This document shows positions 33,663-43,295 of a stretch of DNA of 64,000 bases, piece after piece (the stretch's first letter is position 1; every line of letters starts with the position of its first letter). Origin of the DNA: Thalassospira lucentensis (GTDB taxonomy: Bacteria > Pseudomonadota > Alphaproteobacteria > Rhodospirillales > Thalassospiraceae); the NCBI RefSeq assembly GCF_001613805.1, contig NZ_LPVY01000005.1:434001-498000 (forward strand), written 5' to 3'. The notes under the pieces are model-generated. The model was not told where the DNA came from, did no database searches, and saw only the letters and a program-made list of their open reading frames with translations. A program made the translations under genes and the position numbers.

Positions 33663-34259
33663 TCAGGAAACGATCTGCCAGCTTCCGTCAGGTTGCATGC
33701 AGGCCGTACCATAGCTTTGCTGCTGCTTTCCGCCGATGACCGTTGTTGCCGTATATTCCCGGCAATAGCGGCCAGCCGTATTTTGCCAGGTTCGGGTTGG
33801 TGTCATATCGAACTCGCGTTGCGACTCCGGGTTGATCCAGCGCGCCGTCTGTCCATCGGGAATTTGTTGAAGGGCATACCCCGTACAGGCGGCATCTGCC
33901 TGATCAAGGCTTTGCCCGACCGAGTATCCACCCAGAAGACCAAGGATCGCACCGCCAATCATCGCGGCATCACGACCGCTGCCTTTACCAATTGTCGATC
34001 CGATAGCCGTTCCTGCGCCGCCGCCGATCAGTGCGCCAATCACATCGCGGTTGCATCGCAGGAAATTGCCATCCGAAACAAACATGTCGGATCGATAACC
34101 ACGGTCATAATTCTTGTGGTGTTGTTTCGCCCGGTAACCGTGTGCAGGTGCCCAGGACGGCGGATCTGCAAAGGCGGTCGCCGGAATTGCGACAGGTGCG
34201 GCAATTCCAACCGAAATGGCAATCGCCATAACGTGCCTTGTCCATTTTGAATGTGTCAT
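33663..34259 (-). CDS. Glycine-zipper surface-antigen-like protein
   Basis: This 198-residue envelope protein has an N-terminal signal peptide (about 1-31, AFADPP), a central glycine zipper (ALIGGGAGTAIGSTIGKGSG...GGAILGLLGG, about 75-110) and a C-terminal domain (YCREYTATTVIGG, DGSWQIVS) of the RT0821/Lpp0805, 17-kDa-antigen type. The zipper probably inserts in or spans the membrane. It overlaps the end of the upstream lipoprotein gene by four bases. Confidence 0.82.
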   Translation of the reverse strand: MTHSKWTRHVMAIAISVGIAAPVAIPATAFADPPSWAPAHGYRAKQHHKNYDRGYRSDMFVSDGNFLRCNRDVIGALIGGGAGTAIGSTIGKGSGRDAAMIGGAILGLLGGYSVGQSLDQADAACTGYALQQIPDGQTARWINPESQREFDMTPTRTWQNTAGRYCREYTATTVIGGKQQQSYGTACMQPDGSWQIVS

Positions 34260-34498
34260 TTCCGGCGCTCCTCATTTTCATGAAGGATGTAACCGGCACC
34301 TGTACCGACCAGCCCGCCGATTACTGCGCCGCAGGAAATACATCCGCCCGTGACGGCTGTACCAACAACGCCAACGCCCGCGCCGATGGCGGCGCCGCTC
34401 AGCATTTTCTGATCCCTGTCACCCAAACCGCTGCAGGCCGATAATCCCAATGTGCTCGCAACGGCCAATATAATGGCTGTGTGTCGCATCTCTCTCAT
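34256..34498 (-). CDS. Small glycine-zipper lipoprotein
   Basis: This ~80-residue lipoprotein has a type-II signal peptide with lipobox LSAC, then a glycine zipper (AAIGAGVGVVGTAVTGG and GAVIGGLVGTGAGYIL). ATG 34498 is preceded by GGGAAGG; ATG 34489 is an alternative. It is translationally coupled to the surface-antigen-like gene and resembles small glycine-zipper 2TM lipoproteins. Function unknown; probably envelope-associated. Confidence 0.75.
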   Translation of the reverse strand: MREMRHTAIILAVASTLGLSACSGLGDRDQKMLSGAAIGAGVGVVGTAVTGGCISCGAVIGGLVGTGAGYILHENEERRK

Positions 34499-34788
34499 GT
34501 CCTTCCCATTTTGTTTTGTCGCGGCGGCATTCCGGGAAATGGATAAACCACCGATGAAAGCAGTCTGATCGGGCAATAAGGAAGGGGTTTGGCGGCTTTA
34601 AGGGAAGAATGCGGCAGATAAGGTAACAAAAAGGCATCCGGGAGTGCCTTGATTCAGAACGTGTTTCCGGGGTCGATCAATCAAATTCCAGAACATCATT
34701 TGCGTTGAAACGGTTCAAACATCCCGATAGCTTGTTGGCGCGATCACGAGCGCGATAACAAAAACGCCAAGATACCAAGGGAAACGTC
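34499..34788. other. Non-coding gap between lipoprotein and LysE genes
   Basis: About 290 bp holding two divergent promoters. I see no gene or clear operator in it. Confidence 0.5.
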
Positions 34789-35421
34789 ATGACATTTGCC
34801 GCGTGGTTGTCCGTTGCGACAATCTGCATTCTGGGTGCGATGACGCCCGGTCCCAGCCTTGCGGTTGTTTTACGTTATTCCGTCGGGCAGTCCCGTCAGG
34901 CTGGGTTTGCCTGCGCGGTGGCGCATGGCCTTGGGGTCGGCTTTTATGCCGTCATCACCATGACCGGCCTTGGCATACTTTTCCAGACGGTTCCGGCATT
35001 TCGCAATATCGTCAGCGTTCTTGGCGCGCTTTATCTGATCTATCTGGCGATCAGGGCATGGCGTGCGGCAGGATCGGGTGCGCGGTTCGAGTCCGAGCAG
35101 GGCGGGCAGGTTGCCGAAACAATGACGCAGGCGGCGCGTGACGGTTTCATGATTGCGTTTCTGAACCCAAAGATTGCGTTGTTCTTCCTTGCCCTGTTCA
35201 GTCAGTTCGTATCCCCGGAATTCGAATGGGGGGGTAAATTCCTGCTGGCTTTTACTGCCGCGGGTATTGATGCGGCCTGGTACTGCCTTGTTGCTGTTGG
35301 CTTGTCGCATGGCGCGGTTTTGCCATGGCTGCGCGCACATTCGATGTGGATCGAACGCATCATCGCGATATTGTTTGTCGTGATTGCGATGCGGGTCATC
35401 ATTGGCATTTTGCCGGTTTGA
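34789..35421 (+). CDS. LysE/RhtB-family amino acid exporter
   Basis: This 210-residue inner-membrane exporter has six hydrophobic helices. The family signature GAMTPGPSLAVVLRYSVGQSR lies near residues 16-36, and AARDGFMIAFLNPKIALFFLALFSQFV in the middle. Members export amino acids such as lysine, threonine, homoserine lactone or leucine. It is convergent with a LysR gene, a common partner for such exporters. Confidence 0.9.
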   Translation: MTFAAWLSVATICILGAMTPGPSLAVVLRYSVGQSRQAGFACAVAHGLGVGFYAVITMTGLGILFQTVPAFRNIVSVLGALYLIYLAIRAWRAAGSGARFESEQGGQVAETMTQAARDGFMIAFLNPKIALFFLALFSQFVSPEFEWGGKFLLAFTAAGIDAAWYCLVAVGLSHGAVLPWLRAHSMWIERIIAILFVVIAMRVIIGILPV

Positions 35422-35445
35422 CCAAACGCGTTTTTGATCACCCGG

Positions 35446-36342
35446 TTAGCCGGTCTGCGACGCAAAGCTTTTTACTTCTTCGATGATCCAGTTCCGGAAC
35501 GCCCGCACCGTCGGGCGGTTCCAGCGGGATTCCGATGACACGAGCCAGTAGGCATAGGGCGTCGGGGCGCAGATTTTGAACGGTTCAATCAGATCGCCAT
35601 TGCGCAATGCGTCCTGAATGATGACGGGCCAGCCAAGCATTGCACCATGTCCGGCCATTGCAGCCTCAAGTGCGAGATATCCGTCGGAAAATGTGATTTC
35701 CTGCCCCGAAAGCGGTTCATCCGTTCCGGCGGCATTGAGCCAGTCCTGCCAGGCGAAAAAACTGAGGCGGTCGACAATGCGGGGCCCGCGCGCGATGTCG
35801 GCCGGCTCGCGAAAGCGGTCCTTGAGTGACGGGGCGCAAACCGGCAGCATCTGCTGTTCAAGAAGCTTGTACGCCCGCAATCCTTCCCAGCCACCGCGAC
35901 CGAACCGTACCCCGATGTCAACATCGTCACGATCAAACGATGTCAGCCGATTGTCGGTTGAAATCCGGATATCAATTTCCGGATGGCGGTCGCGGAACCG
36001 GCCAAGACGCGGCACCAGCCATTTTCCGGCAAAAATCACCCCGGTTGTCACGGTCAGGACGTTTTCGTCCTGCCGCGTTGCTGCGGCAATGCTGTCGCGG
36101 ATGCGGGTAAATGCATCGCTTAATCCCGGCAGCAAGCGTTGACCTGCTTCGGTCGGGATCATGCCCTTGTCTGTTCGGGCAAAAAGCTCCAGCCCCAGAA
36201 ATTGTTCAAGCGTTTTAAGCTGCTGGCTAACTGCACCTGGCGTGACGTTGAGTTCGTCGGCCGTGCGCAAAAGTGTTCCGTTTCGGCCAATCGCCTCGGC
36301 GGCGCGCAGGCTGTTTAACGGGGGAAGTGGCGTTCGCTTCAT
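35446..36342 (-). CDS. LysR-family regulator, GcvA-like
   Basis: This 298-residue regulator has an N-terminal helix-turn-helix (LPPLNSLRAAEAIGRNGTLLRTADELNVTPGAVSQQLKTLE; the opening PPLNSLRAAEA is typical of GcvA-type LysRs) and a periplasmic-binding-fold effector domain. It lies between the exporter and the divergent PhzF gene. No ribosome site is evident before ATG 36342, and a palindrome directly overlaps the translation start, so its synthesis is probably autoregulated. Confidence 0.88.
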   Translation of the reverse strand: MKRTPLPPLNSLRAAEAIGRNGTLLRTADELNVTPGAVSQQLKTLEQFLGLELFARTDKGMIPTEAGQRLLPGLSDAFTRIRDSIAAATRQDENVLTVTTGVIFAGKWLVPRLGRFRDRHPEIDIRISTDNRLTSFDRDDVDIGVRFGRGGWEGLRAYKLLEQQMLPVCAPSLKDRFREPADIARGPRIVDRLSFFAWQDWLNAAGTDEPLSGQEITFSDGYLALEAAMAGHGAMLGWPVIIQDALRNGDLIEPFKICAPTPYAYWLVSSESRWNRPTVRAFRNWIIEEVKSFASQTG

Positions 36343-36639
36343 TTTAGAAAATCTAAAACCATTTCAAAATACATGAATTGAACCATTCACGCGATCTGTT
36401 GGAATGTCAATCACGCAATGCCTATCAGTCTTGGATCGGCAGAGCAGAAGATTTAGTTCATCTAAAGGTGGAAGGTGAAATGAAGGATTTCCTGTGCGGT
36501 CTTTTTCAGATGTTCTTTGCGCCACCGGGTGAGCCTGATCCCTTGGCGGGTTTCACGCCCCGGATGCTCGACGATCTGCCATTGCGCCCGTGCGGTGTTT
36601 TTACGGGCTACTGTCATTTTCAAAATACAGGAGAACATA
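36343..36639. promoter_or_regulatory. Divergent LysR/PhzF control region with TTTAG-N5-CTAAA sites
   Basis: Two 15-bp inverted repeats share the form TTTAG-N5-CTAAA: TTTAGAAAATCTAAA at 36343-36357 beside the lysR start, and TTTAGTTCATCTAAA at 36452-36466. They match each other at 12 of 15 bases, and are the best candidates for LysR operators here. A 12-bp direct repeat TTTCAAAATACA is at 36362-36373 and 36618-36629. Open frames in this gap lack ribosome sites. Confidence 0.55.
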
Positions 36640-37545
36640 ATGAGCATCGCGAAAACGACGAAAACCCATCCGTATCATATCGTTGATGTTTTTGCGTCAT
36701 CGGTGCTTGGCGGCAATCCGCTTGCGGTGGTGATGGATGCGGATGATTTATCGACCACCGTGATGCAGGCGATATCGCGCGAGTTCAATTTGTCTGAAAC
36801 GACCTTCCTGATGCGTCCGGAAACTGCCGGTGGTGCGGATTGGAAACTTCGCTCCTTTACCGGTGCCGGGGTCGAGGTTGGTGGAACCGGTCATAATGCT
36901 TTGGGGGCATGGTGGCTGCTTGGTCATCTTGGTTTGTTACCCGCCGGTCAGAGGGAATTTACCCAGGAAATCGGTGGCCGTGATCTGCCTGTTGAAGTCC
37001 TGAAAGGAAAAGACGGGATTACCGTGACCATGGATCAGGCGCCGGCGGAAGGCCGGGCGGTTCTTTCTGATCTGGATGCGCTTGCCTTGGGGCTTGGTGT
37101 TTTGCGTGACGACATTGGTATTGGCAATGTACCGGTGCAAACGGTTTACACCGGCACGGCGCATCTTTTGGTCCCGATGCGTAGCCGATCTGTCATTGCC
37201 AATGTGGAGCCCGATGTGCGCCGTCTGCGCGATATTCTGACAACGGTTGGGGCGGAGGGGATTTATCTGTTCTCGCTTGATCCGGAAGACAGAAGCATGA
37301 CCGCGCATGCGCGTTTCTTCAATCCGACTGCCGGTATTGTCGAGGACCCGGCAACGGGCAGTGCCGCGGGGCCGCTGGCCTGGCAACTGGTGAAGTACGG
37401 TTATGCGGATGCGAACGCACCGGTCAGAATCATACAGGGCGTTGAAATGGACCGGCCCAGTGTGATTCGCATCGAGCTGGATGGTGATTTCATCAGATTG
37501 TCTGGTGGTGCGGTGCTTGCGGCATCCGGGGAATTATTTGTGTAA
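36640..37545 (+). CDS. PhzF-family isomerase/epimerase
   Basis: This 301-residue protein has the PhzF diaminopimelate-epimerase-like fold. The catalytic glutamate is Glu53 in LSETTFL; GGTGHNALG and EDPATGSAAGPLA form the ligand pocket. ATG 36640 follows AGGAGA; the frame is open upstream but has no better start. Most members lack a known substrate; PhzF itself acts in phenazine synthesis, but no other phenazine genes are here. It is divergent from a LysR gene and probably controlled by it. Confidence 0.87.
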   Translation: MSIAKTTKTHPYHIVDVFASSVLGGNPLAVVMDADDLSTTVMQAISREFNLSETTFLMRPETAGGADWKLRSFTGAGVEVGGTGHNALGAWWLLGHLGLLPAGQREFTQEIGGRDLPVEVLKGKDGITVTMDQAPAEGRAVLSDLDALALGLGVLRDDIGIGNVPVQTVYTGTAHLLVPMRSRSVIANVEPDVRRLRDILTTVGAEGIYLFSLDPEDRSMTAHARFFNPTAGIVEDPATGSAAGPLAWQLVKYGYADANAPVRIIQGVEMDRPSVIRIELDGDFIRLSGGAVLAASGELFV

Positions 37546-37862
37546 GGGCGGCTTCGTTTTTACAAGGGTGACCGGCGGGGAGGGCTTGCTTTGCCTTGCC
37601 GGTAATCCCGAATTGTCGGATTTGCGTTGAGCGACCCGGTTTCTGCGGCTAGCATGCGGCCAAACAAAGCAAAATTCTGGAAACGTTCGAAAATCTGCCA
37701 AAAGTGCCACGGGTGACACATATATTATGTCCCCATGTCGCGGACAAAATCAGACAGGTTCTCGTACTGCTTCGTTGTTTTGCCGTTCGTTCATGCAATT
37801 TCGGGCTTTCGGGCCCGTGATACTCAGGCTTTCCCCGCCACCACCCTTGCCGGAGTATTCCG
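37546..37862. other. 317-bp gap and leader before MFS gene
   Basis: No gene is convincing on either strand. The last ~120 bases upstream of the MFS start contain a small hairpin CGGGC / GCCCG near 37803-37818. I do not recognise a known riboswitch. Confidence 0.45.
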
Positions 37863-39137
37863 ATGACCCAAAATCAGGACGGTGTTGCACCGTCTGAAAC
37901 CTTGTCTGCTGTGTCCCCAACGCAGCAGAATGAAGACATTCGATCCGCCGATCCTGCGTCACGCGGATTTCGTTACCTTGGTCCGCATATCGGCTTTTTG
38001 CTGGCGTTGCTGCTGCTGGCAGCCAACATGCGTGGCAGCATTGTTGCCATGGGGCCGCTTGCCGAGATTGTTGGCGTTGATCTGCAGCTTTCGGGCGTGC
38101 AGCTTGGCCTGCTGACGACCATCCCGGTTCTTAGTTTTGGCGTGCTATCGATATTTGCGCCACGTCTTGGGCAGCGGTTCGGGTTGGAGGCAACGCTTCT
38201 GACCATGTTGCTGTTTATCGCCGTTGGTCAGGGGCTTCGCGCAACGGGCAGCTATGGCATCATGATTGTCGGCACGATCATTCTTGGATCGGCGATTGCC
38301 GTTTTGAATGTGCTGACACCGTCGCTGGTGCGGCGCAGTTTCCCGACCCGTGTTGCCCTGATTACAGCGCTTTACACCTTTACCATGTCGACCGGTGCGA
38401 CTGTTGCGGCATTTGTTGCAATTCCGATACGAAATGCGGCGGATGGTGATTGGCGGTATTCATTGGGGATCTGGGCGGTGTTTGCAGCCCTTGCCTTCCT
38501 GTTGTGGCTGCCAATGTTGCGCTATCGCCACAAGGGGCCGGCACCCGTTTCTGTCACACAGGTTTCGCTTTGGAAAAATGTCGAAGCATGGTGGCTTGCG
38601 CTGTTTTTCGGGTGCCAGTCGCTGATGTTTTATACCGGTACGGCCTGGGTCGCGAAGGTCTTCATCGATAGCGGCATTTCAGAGGGTGAGGCCGCAACCC
38701 TTCTGACGATTTTTAACGTGTTTGGCATTCCGGCCGCGTTTGCCGCCCCCCTGATCTATTCAAAAATCGCCAACAAGAAACTGGCGATGGTCATTTTGCA
38801 TGTTCCGCTGATGGTCGGCATTCCGGGGTTTGTTTTTGCCACGACCGAGCTTCCCTATCTTTGGGCGTTCTGCATGGGGCTTGGGCAGGGTGCGATGATC
38901 AGCATCGCATTGACGCTGGTGGGTATTCGCGGTGCGGACCCGCAGACCTCGGCACGGTTATCGGGGATGTGCCAGTCGATCGGCTATTTGCTGGCGGCTA
39001 TCGGCCCAGTTCTGTTTGGTGCCCTGCATGATCTGCTTGGCAATTGGGAGGCGGCCCTGTCCTTCCTGTTTGCGATTGTGTGCATTCAGATGATTGCAGC
39101 GCTGCGTGCGGGATCGGCCGAAAAGATCGGCGGATAA
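37863..39137 (+). CDS. MFS transporter, CynX/NimT family
   Basis: This 424-residue major-facilitator protein has about twelve membrane helices after a ~40-residue hydrophilic N-terminus. The first helix continues into ANMRGSIVAMGPL, the marker of CynX/NimT-type permeases (cyanate, 2-nitroimidazole and related compounds). GGAG lies 7 bases before ATG 37863. The substrate is unknown; no cyanase gene is adjacent. Confidence 0.85.
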   Translation: MTQNQDGVAPSETLSAVSPTQQNEDIRSADPASRGFRYLGPHIGFLLALLLLAANMRGSIVAMGPLAEIVGVDLQLSGVQLGLLTTIPVLSFGVLSIFAPRLGQRFGLEATLLTMLLFIAVGQGLRATGSYGIMIVGTIILGSAIAVLNVLTPSLVRRSFPTRVALITALYTFTMSTGATVAAFVAIPIRNAADGDWRYSLGIWAVFAALAFLLWLPMLRYRHKGPAPVSVTQVSLWKNVEAWWLALFFGCQSLMFYTGTAWVAKVFIDSGISEGEAATLLTIFNVFGIPAAFAAPLIYSKIANKKLAMVILHVPLMVGIPGFVFATTELPYLWAFCMGLGQGAMISIALTLVGIRGADPQTSARLSGMCQSIGYLLAAIGPVLFGALHDLLGNWEAALSFLFAIVCIQMIAALRAGSAEKIGG

Positions 39138-39169
39138 CGTTTCACGTATCGCCTTCATCAGAGTTGATT

Positions 39170-39201
39170 GCCCGGACGTCAAACCGTCCGGGCTTTCTTT
39201 T
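39170..39201 (+). terminator. Rho-independent terminator of MFS gene
   Basis: Perfect 9-bp stem GCCCGGACG / CGTCCGGGC (39170-39178, 39185-39193) with six-base loop and T-rich tail. It lies between convergent genes. Confidence 0.88.
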
Positions 39202-39216
39202 GTGCGGGTGATGAGT

Positions 39217-40938
39217 TTATTCGGCGGCTTCGGCAAGCGGGGTGATATTGCGCGCTTCGTTTGCCAGTTGATCGAGTTTCTGAAGGACTTCGTGGGTTGC
39301 GGTTTCCATGCGGGCGAAGGCCGTTTCCGCAGCCACAATATCGCGGTTCCTGAAGGCCGTGATCGCCGCCTGACCGGCTTCGTGTTGTGCCAGATGCGGT
39401 GCCCGGATCGCGTCAAAAGACGGCAGATGGCGGAATGGCTTTGATGCCGGGCTGTCATACCATTTGCCAAACCGGCAGGCTTTGGCATCGCCCATGTGGA
39501 TATCGGCACTGCTGCCCAGTCCGGCCAGAAGTTCGGCAACGGATTTGAAGAAAACGGCATGTTCGGCGCGGGCACTTCGTATGGTCCGGTTTGGAATTTC
39601 ATACTGAACCAGTTCGGAAACCTGCGTTTCGATCAGGCCTTCGACCTGACCGATAACACCGATGGCCGACCGGATGGCCGCAACCTGCCCGCCGGTTTGT
39701 CCGGCGATGCCGGTAATGCCATCGCGGACGGCATCGGTTGCCCTGTTCTGTTCATCAAGGATGGTTGAAATATCGGCGATACGACGCGTCGTGTCTTCCA
39801 TCTTGGTGCCGATGTCACCCATTTCGCGGGCAACATCATTCATCACATTCTGCCCGCGTGAAACGGCATCATTGCCGCGCGCCATGGCATCGACAATCCC
39901 CTGTGTTTCGCCCTGCAGATTGACAATGCGGCTGCGGATTTCCTCGGTCGCGCGTGCGGTCTGCTGGCTAAGGGCCTTGACCTCGCCTGCGACGACGGCA
40001 AATCCCTTGCCGGCTTCGCCCGCGCGGGCGGCCTCGATTGTGGCGTTGAGCGCCAGAAGGTTGGTTTCGGCGGCAATTGCTTCGATGGATGCGACAATCT
40101 CGCCGATTTTTTCTGATGCCTCGGCCAGGGCATCGACCCGGCCAGATGCGTCCGACACCGCATGTGCAATGTCATCCATGCTACCAACGGCGTCCTTGAC
40201 GGTTTGCTGGCCATTGCGGGTGGCGGTGATGGCATCGGTCGCGTTATCGGCAGCAGCGCGGCCATTTTCGGCAATGTGGCTGATGCCTGAAACCATTTGA
40301 TCAATGGCGGCCGAAATCGATTGTGCCTTGCGGTCGACATCCTCGATGACATTCATCATGCGGGCATTGGATACGGCACTTTGGTTGATCGCAACGGACA
40401 GATCCATCGTGCGATCAAGCTGCTGATCGGCAAAGGCGTTTTCCGATGCGTTATGGCGTTTGACGGCACTGGCATCGCAATAGGCGGTCAAGGTCAGTTC
40501 GATATCGAGCAGCATGACCGATGTCAGCGAAGTGACAATGCTTGCCGCCTGACCGGCATTCCATCGATGGCGGGTAATGATCGCCTCGATCAGGGCATCG
40601 GTGATCGCATTATAGGTCGCGACGTAAAGTTTGGGGGTAATGCCGTGGGTTTCGTGGGCCTGGCCGATCTGGCTGGCCTGGATGACGAAAGCCTCGTCAA
40701 TCTTGCCGTCAAACAGGTTTTTCCAGTGATTTTGTAATGATTTCGTCAGGGACGCGATGGTCGCCTCCGAAAGCGGGGTGGCTTTCAGGTCGTCACTTTG
40801 GCTGATGGTTTTGTAAAAGCCTTCGGCGCGTTTGGCCGATTGATCGTGGATCAGTCCGGATGCCTTGCGCAAGGTGCCAAACGTTCCGGGCAGCACATTA
40901 TAAATATCCAGACGATTTTCCAGTTGCGACACAACCAA
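39217..40938 (-). CDS. Soluble globin-coupled chemoreceptor with C-terminal CZB domain
   Basis: This 573-residue cytoplasmic methyl-accepting chemotaxis protein has no membrane helices. Residues ~15-170 match the protoglobin sensor of HemAT-type receptors, with His95 in [19 protein letters not shown] as probable haem ligand. Residues ~190-430 form the signalling coiled coil with the conserved tip [20 protein letters not shown]. Residues ~455-555 match the chemoreceptor zinc-binding domain: His460, Cys488 in CRFGKWYD, His515 and His519. It should sense O2 or another haem ligand and report to CheA/CheW; zinc or hypochlorous acid may modulate it. Confidence 0.88.
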   Translation of the reverse strand: MVVSQLENRLDIYNVLPGTFGTLRKASGLIHDQSAKRAEGFYKTISQSDDLKATPLSEATIASLTKSLQNHWKNLFDGKIDEAFVIQASQIGQAHETHGITPKLYVATYNAITDALIEAIITRHRWNAGQAASIVTSLTSVMLLDIELTLTAYCDASAVKRHNASENAFADQQLDRTMDLSVAINQSAVSNARMMNVIEDVDRKAQSISAAIDQMVSGISHIAENGRAAADNATDAITATRNGQQTVKDAVGSMDDIAHAVSDASGRVDALAEASEKIGEIVASIEAIAAETNLLALNATIEAARAGEAGKGFAVVAGEVKALSQQTARATEEIRSRIVNLQGETQGIVDAMARGNDAVSRGQNVMNDVAREMGDIGTKMEDTTRRIADISTILDEQNRATDAVRDGITGIAGQTGGQVAAIRSAIGVIGQVEGLIETQVSELVQYEIPNRTIRSARAEHAVFFKSVAELLAGLGSSADIHMGDAKACRFGKWYDSPASKPFRHLPSFDAIRAPHLAQHEAGQAAITAFRNRDIVAAETAFARMETATHEVLQKLDQLANEARNITPLAEAAE

Positions 40939-41059
40939 TTCCCCTTACCCCGATCTGACCGCGCGGATGGCGGTTCTTATACATATGGGTGGGAACTTTA
41001 GGGTTGGTGAATTCAATCGGCAATGAAATTCGTTGTCGGGATATATCCGTTGTAAGATG

Positions 41060-41977
41060 TCATGCAGCGTTTGACTGGGCTGATTCCGTTCGACAGGTTG
41101 CAATGATCCAGTCACGGAACGCCCGAACCGCAAAATTGTTTTCCTTTTCTTCGGGATAAACAACGTAATAGGCATGCCGGTTGGGGATCGATACGTCAAA
41201 GGGGGCGACAAGCCGCCCGTTATCAAGTTCTTCGCGCACCAGAAATTCCGGCAGAAGGGCCAGCCCCAATCCGGCGACGGCGGCCTGGATCACCATGTGG
41301 AAATGTTCGAACCTGGGACCGGCAAGTTCATCGACAACCGCAACGCCGGTTGCGGCCAGCCAGTCCTGCCACGCGCGCGGACGGGTGGAATGTTGCAACA
41401 GGGTGCAATTGCGGACCCGTTCACGCGCAATCGGCAGGTCATCATTTTCCTTAAGGATTTTGGGCGCGCAGACCGCAATCAGGGTTTCGCCCATCAGGCG
41501 GTGAAACACGCAGCCGGGCATGTTGTCTTCGCCAAAATGGATGGCGATATCGATGCCTTCGCGGGTGAAATTGAATTCGCGGGTCTGGGTGATCAGGTTA
41601 AGCTGGATATCCGGCCACGTGGTTTTGAAATCCCCCAGTCGCGGCACCAGCCAGCGCGCGCCAAAGGTCGGCAATGTCCCGACATTCAGCATCCCGCCCG
41701 CATCGGAATAGGCCATGACCTGCAAGGTTGCGGCTTCTGCGCGATCCAGAAGATCGCGCACCTGTGCGGCATAGGCTTCGCCCGCCGCCGTCAGTTTCAG
41801 GCGTTTCTTCACCCGACGAAAAAGATCCCGGCCCAGATATTCCTCCAGTGCGCGGATTTGTCGGCTGATAGCACTTTGCGTCACGTTCAGTTCCTCGGCC
41901 GCACGGGTAAAGCTGAGATGCCGGGCAGAGCTTTCGAAAAATTGCAGGGCTGTGAGGGACGGCAGGACGCGACGCAT
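41060..41977 (-). CDS. LysR-family regulator divergent from the lysine operon
   Basis: This 305-residue regulator has an N-terminal helix-turn-helix (FTRAAEELNVTQSAISRQIRALEEYLGRDLF) and a co-inducer domain. It is a GcvA-like LysR (LPSLTALQFFESSARHLSF opening). It diverges from the hglS-led operon at 180 bp distance and is therefore the obvious candidate activator of that operon, perhaps with 2-aminoadipate or pipecolate as effector. I found no clear TTTAG-type palindrome in the shared gap. Confidence 0.88.
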   Translation of the reverse strand: MRRVLPSLTALQFFESSARHLSFTRAAEELNVTQSAISRQIRALEEYLGRDLFRRVKKRLKLTAAGEAYAAQVRDLLDRAEAATLQVMAYSDAGGMLNVGTLPTFGARWLVPRLGDFKTTWPDIQLNLITQTREFNFTREGIDIAIHFGEDNMPGCVFHRLMGETLIAVCAPKILKENDDLPIARERVRNCTLLQHSTRPRAWQDWLAATGVAVVDELAGPRFEHFHMVIQAAVAGLGLALLPEFLVREELDNGRLVAPFDVSIPNRHAYYVVYPEEKENNFAVRAFRDWIIATCRTESAQSNAA

Positions 41978-42156
41978 GTGTTTTGATCCCCAAGTTCATT
42001 ACCAAATGGAATGATATGGTGCGAATATATCGTTTGTGAGAATTCCTGCCAAGTCTTAGCATTTCAATGGTTCGGAACCCCTCGTGCCACCACATGATCC
42101 TTCCGGACAGTAAAATTGATCGGGTAATTGATAATATTACGGAAGGAGAGGCAGAA

Positions 42157-43218
42157 ATGCCCCAGCCAGTTAAATCCCCGCTAGACAGCCAGCTTGGTGC
42201 CGTTCTCAAGGCTGTTCTTGGTGCGGAGAAGGCCGATTATCTGTTTCGCATGATTGATGTTCATGATCGGCTTCTGGCCGATCCTGCGAATGAGGTCGGA
42301 AAAGTCAGCCGCCTGACGATGGCGCAGGCGCTTAACATGATCCTGTTTGATGGTCTTTTGGAAGCCGTTCCCGAAGGCAAAGCCTATTCCGAGGATAAAC
42401 TGGCCGCGGGCGAGCCGATCATTTTCGATCATGGTGCCATTCGTACCGTCGATGGCCCGGCAACCGGCGAATTGCCGCGCGGTCATGTTGCCATGGCGCG
42501 CATCCTTGCGCCGCTTGGGTTCGATGTTGCCGGTCTTTACCCGCTGTCGCGTTTGAAAATGACGGGTCGGGCGTTTTGCCATGCTGATGAACCTGAACTG
42601 ATTGCGCAGTTCTTTGTGTCCGAACTTCATGTCGAAGAATTCAGCCCGGCCTTCCAGCAGGCGGTTGCCAATACGGTTGGCAAATCGGTTGATCCGCTGT
42701 CGCCCGGTGCCAAGGTCCTGCTGGATCAGTTGGCCGATAACGGCAATATCGGTTTTGCCGATGCCACCAAGCTTCTGCCGGTTCTGGTCAAATGTTTCGG
42801 CGCGCAGCACGGCCCGGTAGCCGAGGCCGATTATGAGGTCCTTTTGGCAGAGTCGGCCGAAATGGCGTGGATTTCGACCGAAGGCAATGCGTTCAATCAT
42901 GCAACGGATCGGGTTGACGATATCGAGGCTGTCGCCAGCGAACAGCGCGCCAAAGGTCGCCCGATGAAGGAAAAGGTCGAGATTTCCAGCACCGGATCGG
43001 TGCGTCAGACCGCATTCAAGGCAACCCGTGTCCTGCGTCAGATGCGTGATGCCAATGGCGATCTGGTGACCCGCGATGTGCCCGGTTCCTTCTATGAATT
43101 CATCAGCCGCGATCACGTGCGTGACGAGACGACCGGTGAACAAAAACTTGATCTGCGATTTGACAGCAGCAATGCACAGGGCATCTTTAAGATGACTGCC
43201 GGAAGCAAGGCGGCATAA
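42157..43218 (+). CDS. hglS: 2-oxoadipate dioxygenase/decarboxylase (HglS-type, DUF1338)
   Basis: This 353-residue DUF1338 protein is related to the metalloenzyme HglS, which converts 2-oxoadipate and O2 to D-2-hydroxyglutarate and CO2 in Pseudomonas lysine catabolism. The metal ligands expected for the family appear as His92 (FDHGAIRT), His248 (AFNHATDR) and Glu314 (FYEFISRD). It is shorter than the ~460-residue Pseudomonas protein. ATG 42157 follows GGAAGGAGAG; the frame is open further upstream. First gene of a four-gene operon. Confidence 0.85.
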   Translation: MPQPVKSPLDSQLGAVLKAVLGAEKADYLFRMIDVHDRLLADPANEVGKVSRLTMAQALNMILFDGLLEAVPEGKAYSEDKLAAGEPIIFDHGAIRTVDGPATGELPRGHVAMARILAPLGFDVAGLYPLSRLKMTGRAFCHADEPELIAQFFVSELHVEEFSPAFQQAVANTVGKSVDPLSPGAKVLLDQLADNGNIGFADATKLLPVLVKCFGAQHGPVAEADYEVLLAESAEMAWISTEGNAFNHATDRVDDIEAVASEQRAKGRPMKEKVEISSTGSVRQTAFKATRVLRQMRDANGDLVTRDVPGSFYEFISRDHVRDETTGEQKLDLRFDSSNAQGIFKMTAGSKAA

Positions 43219-43295
43219 GGAAGCAAAAAGGCCGGAATGCCGGAACGGATTGTACCGTTCCGGTTTCAAAACATTCTATCGGGTGACAGGCGATC

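Noticed and set aside
36378-36686. 102-codon open frame between lysR and phzF
   Set aside because: It overlaps the start of phzF, has no ribosome site, and the region carries operator-like repeats.
42181-43269. 362-codon open frame opposite hglS
   Set aside because: HglS metal ligands and operon context fix the coding strand; the opposite frame is unrecognisable.
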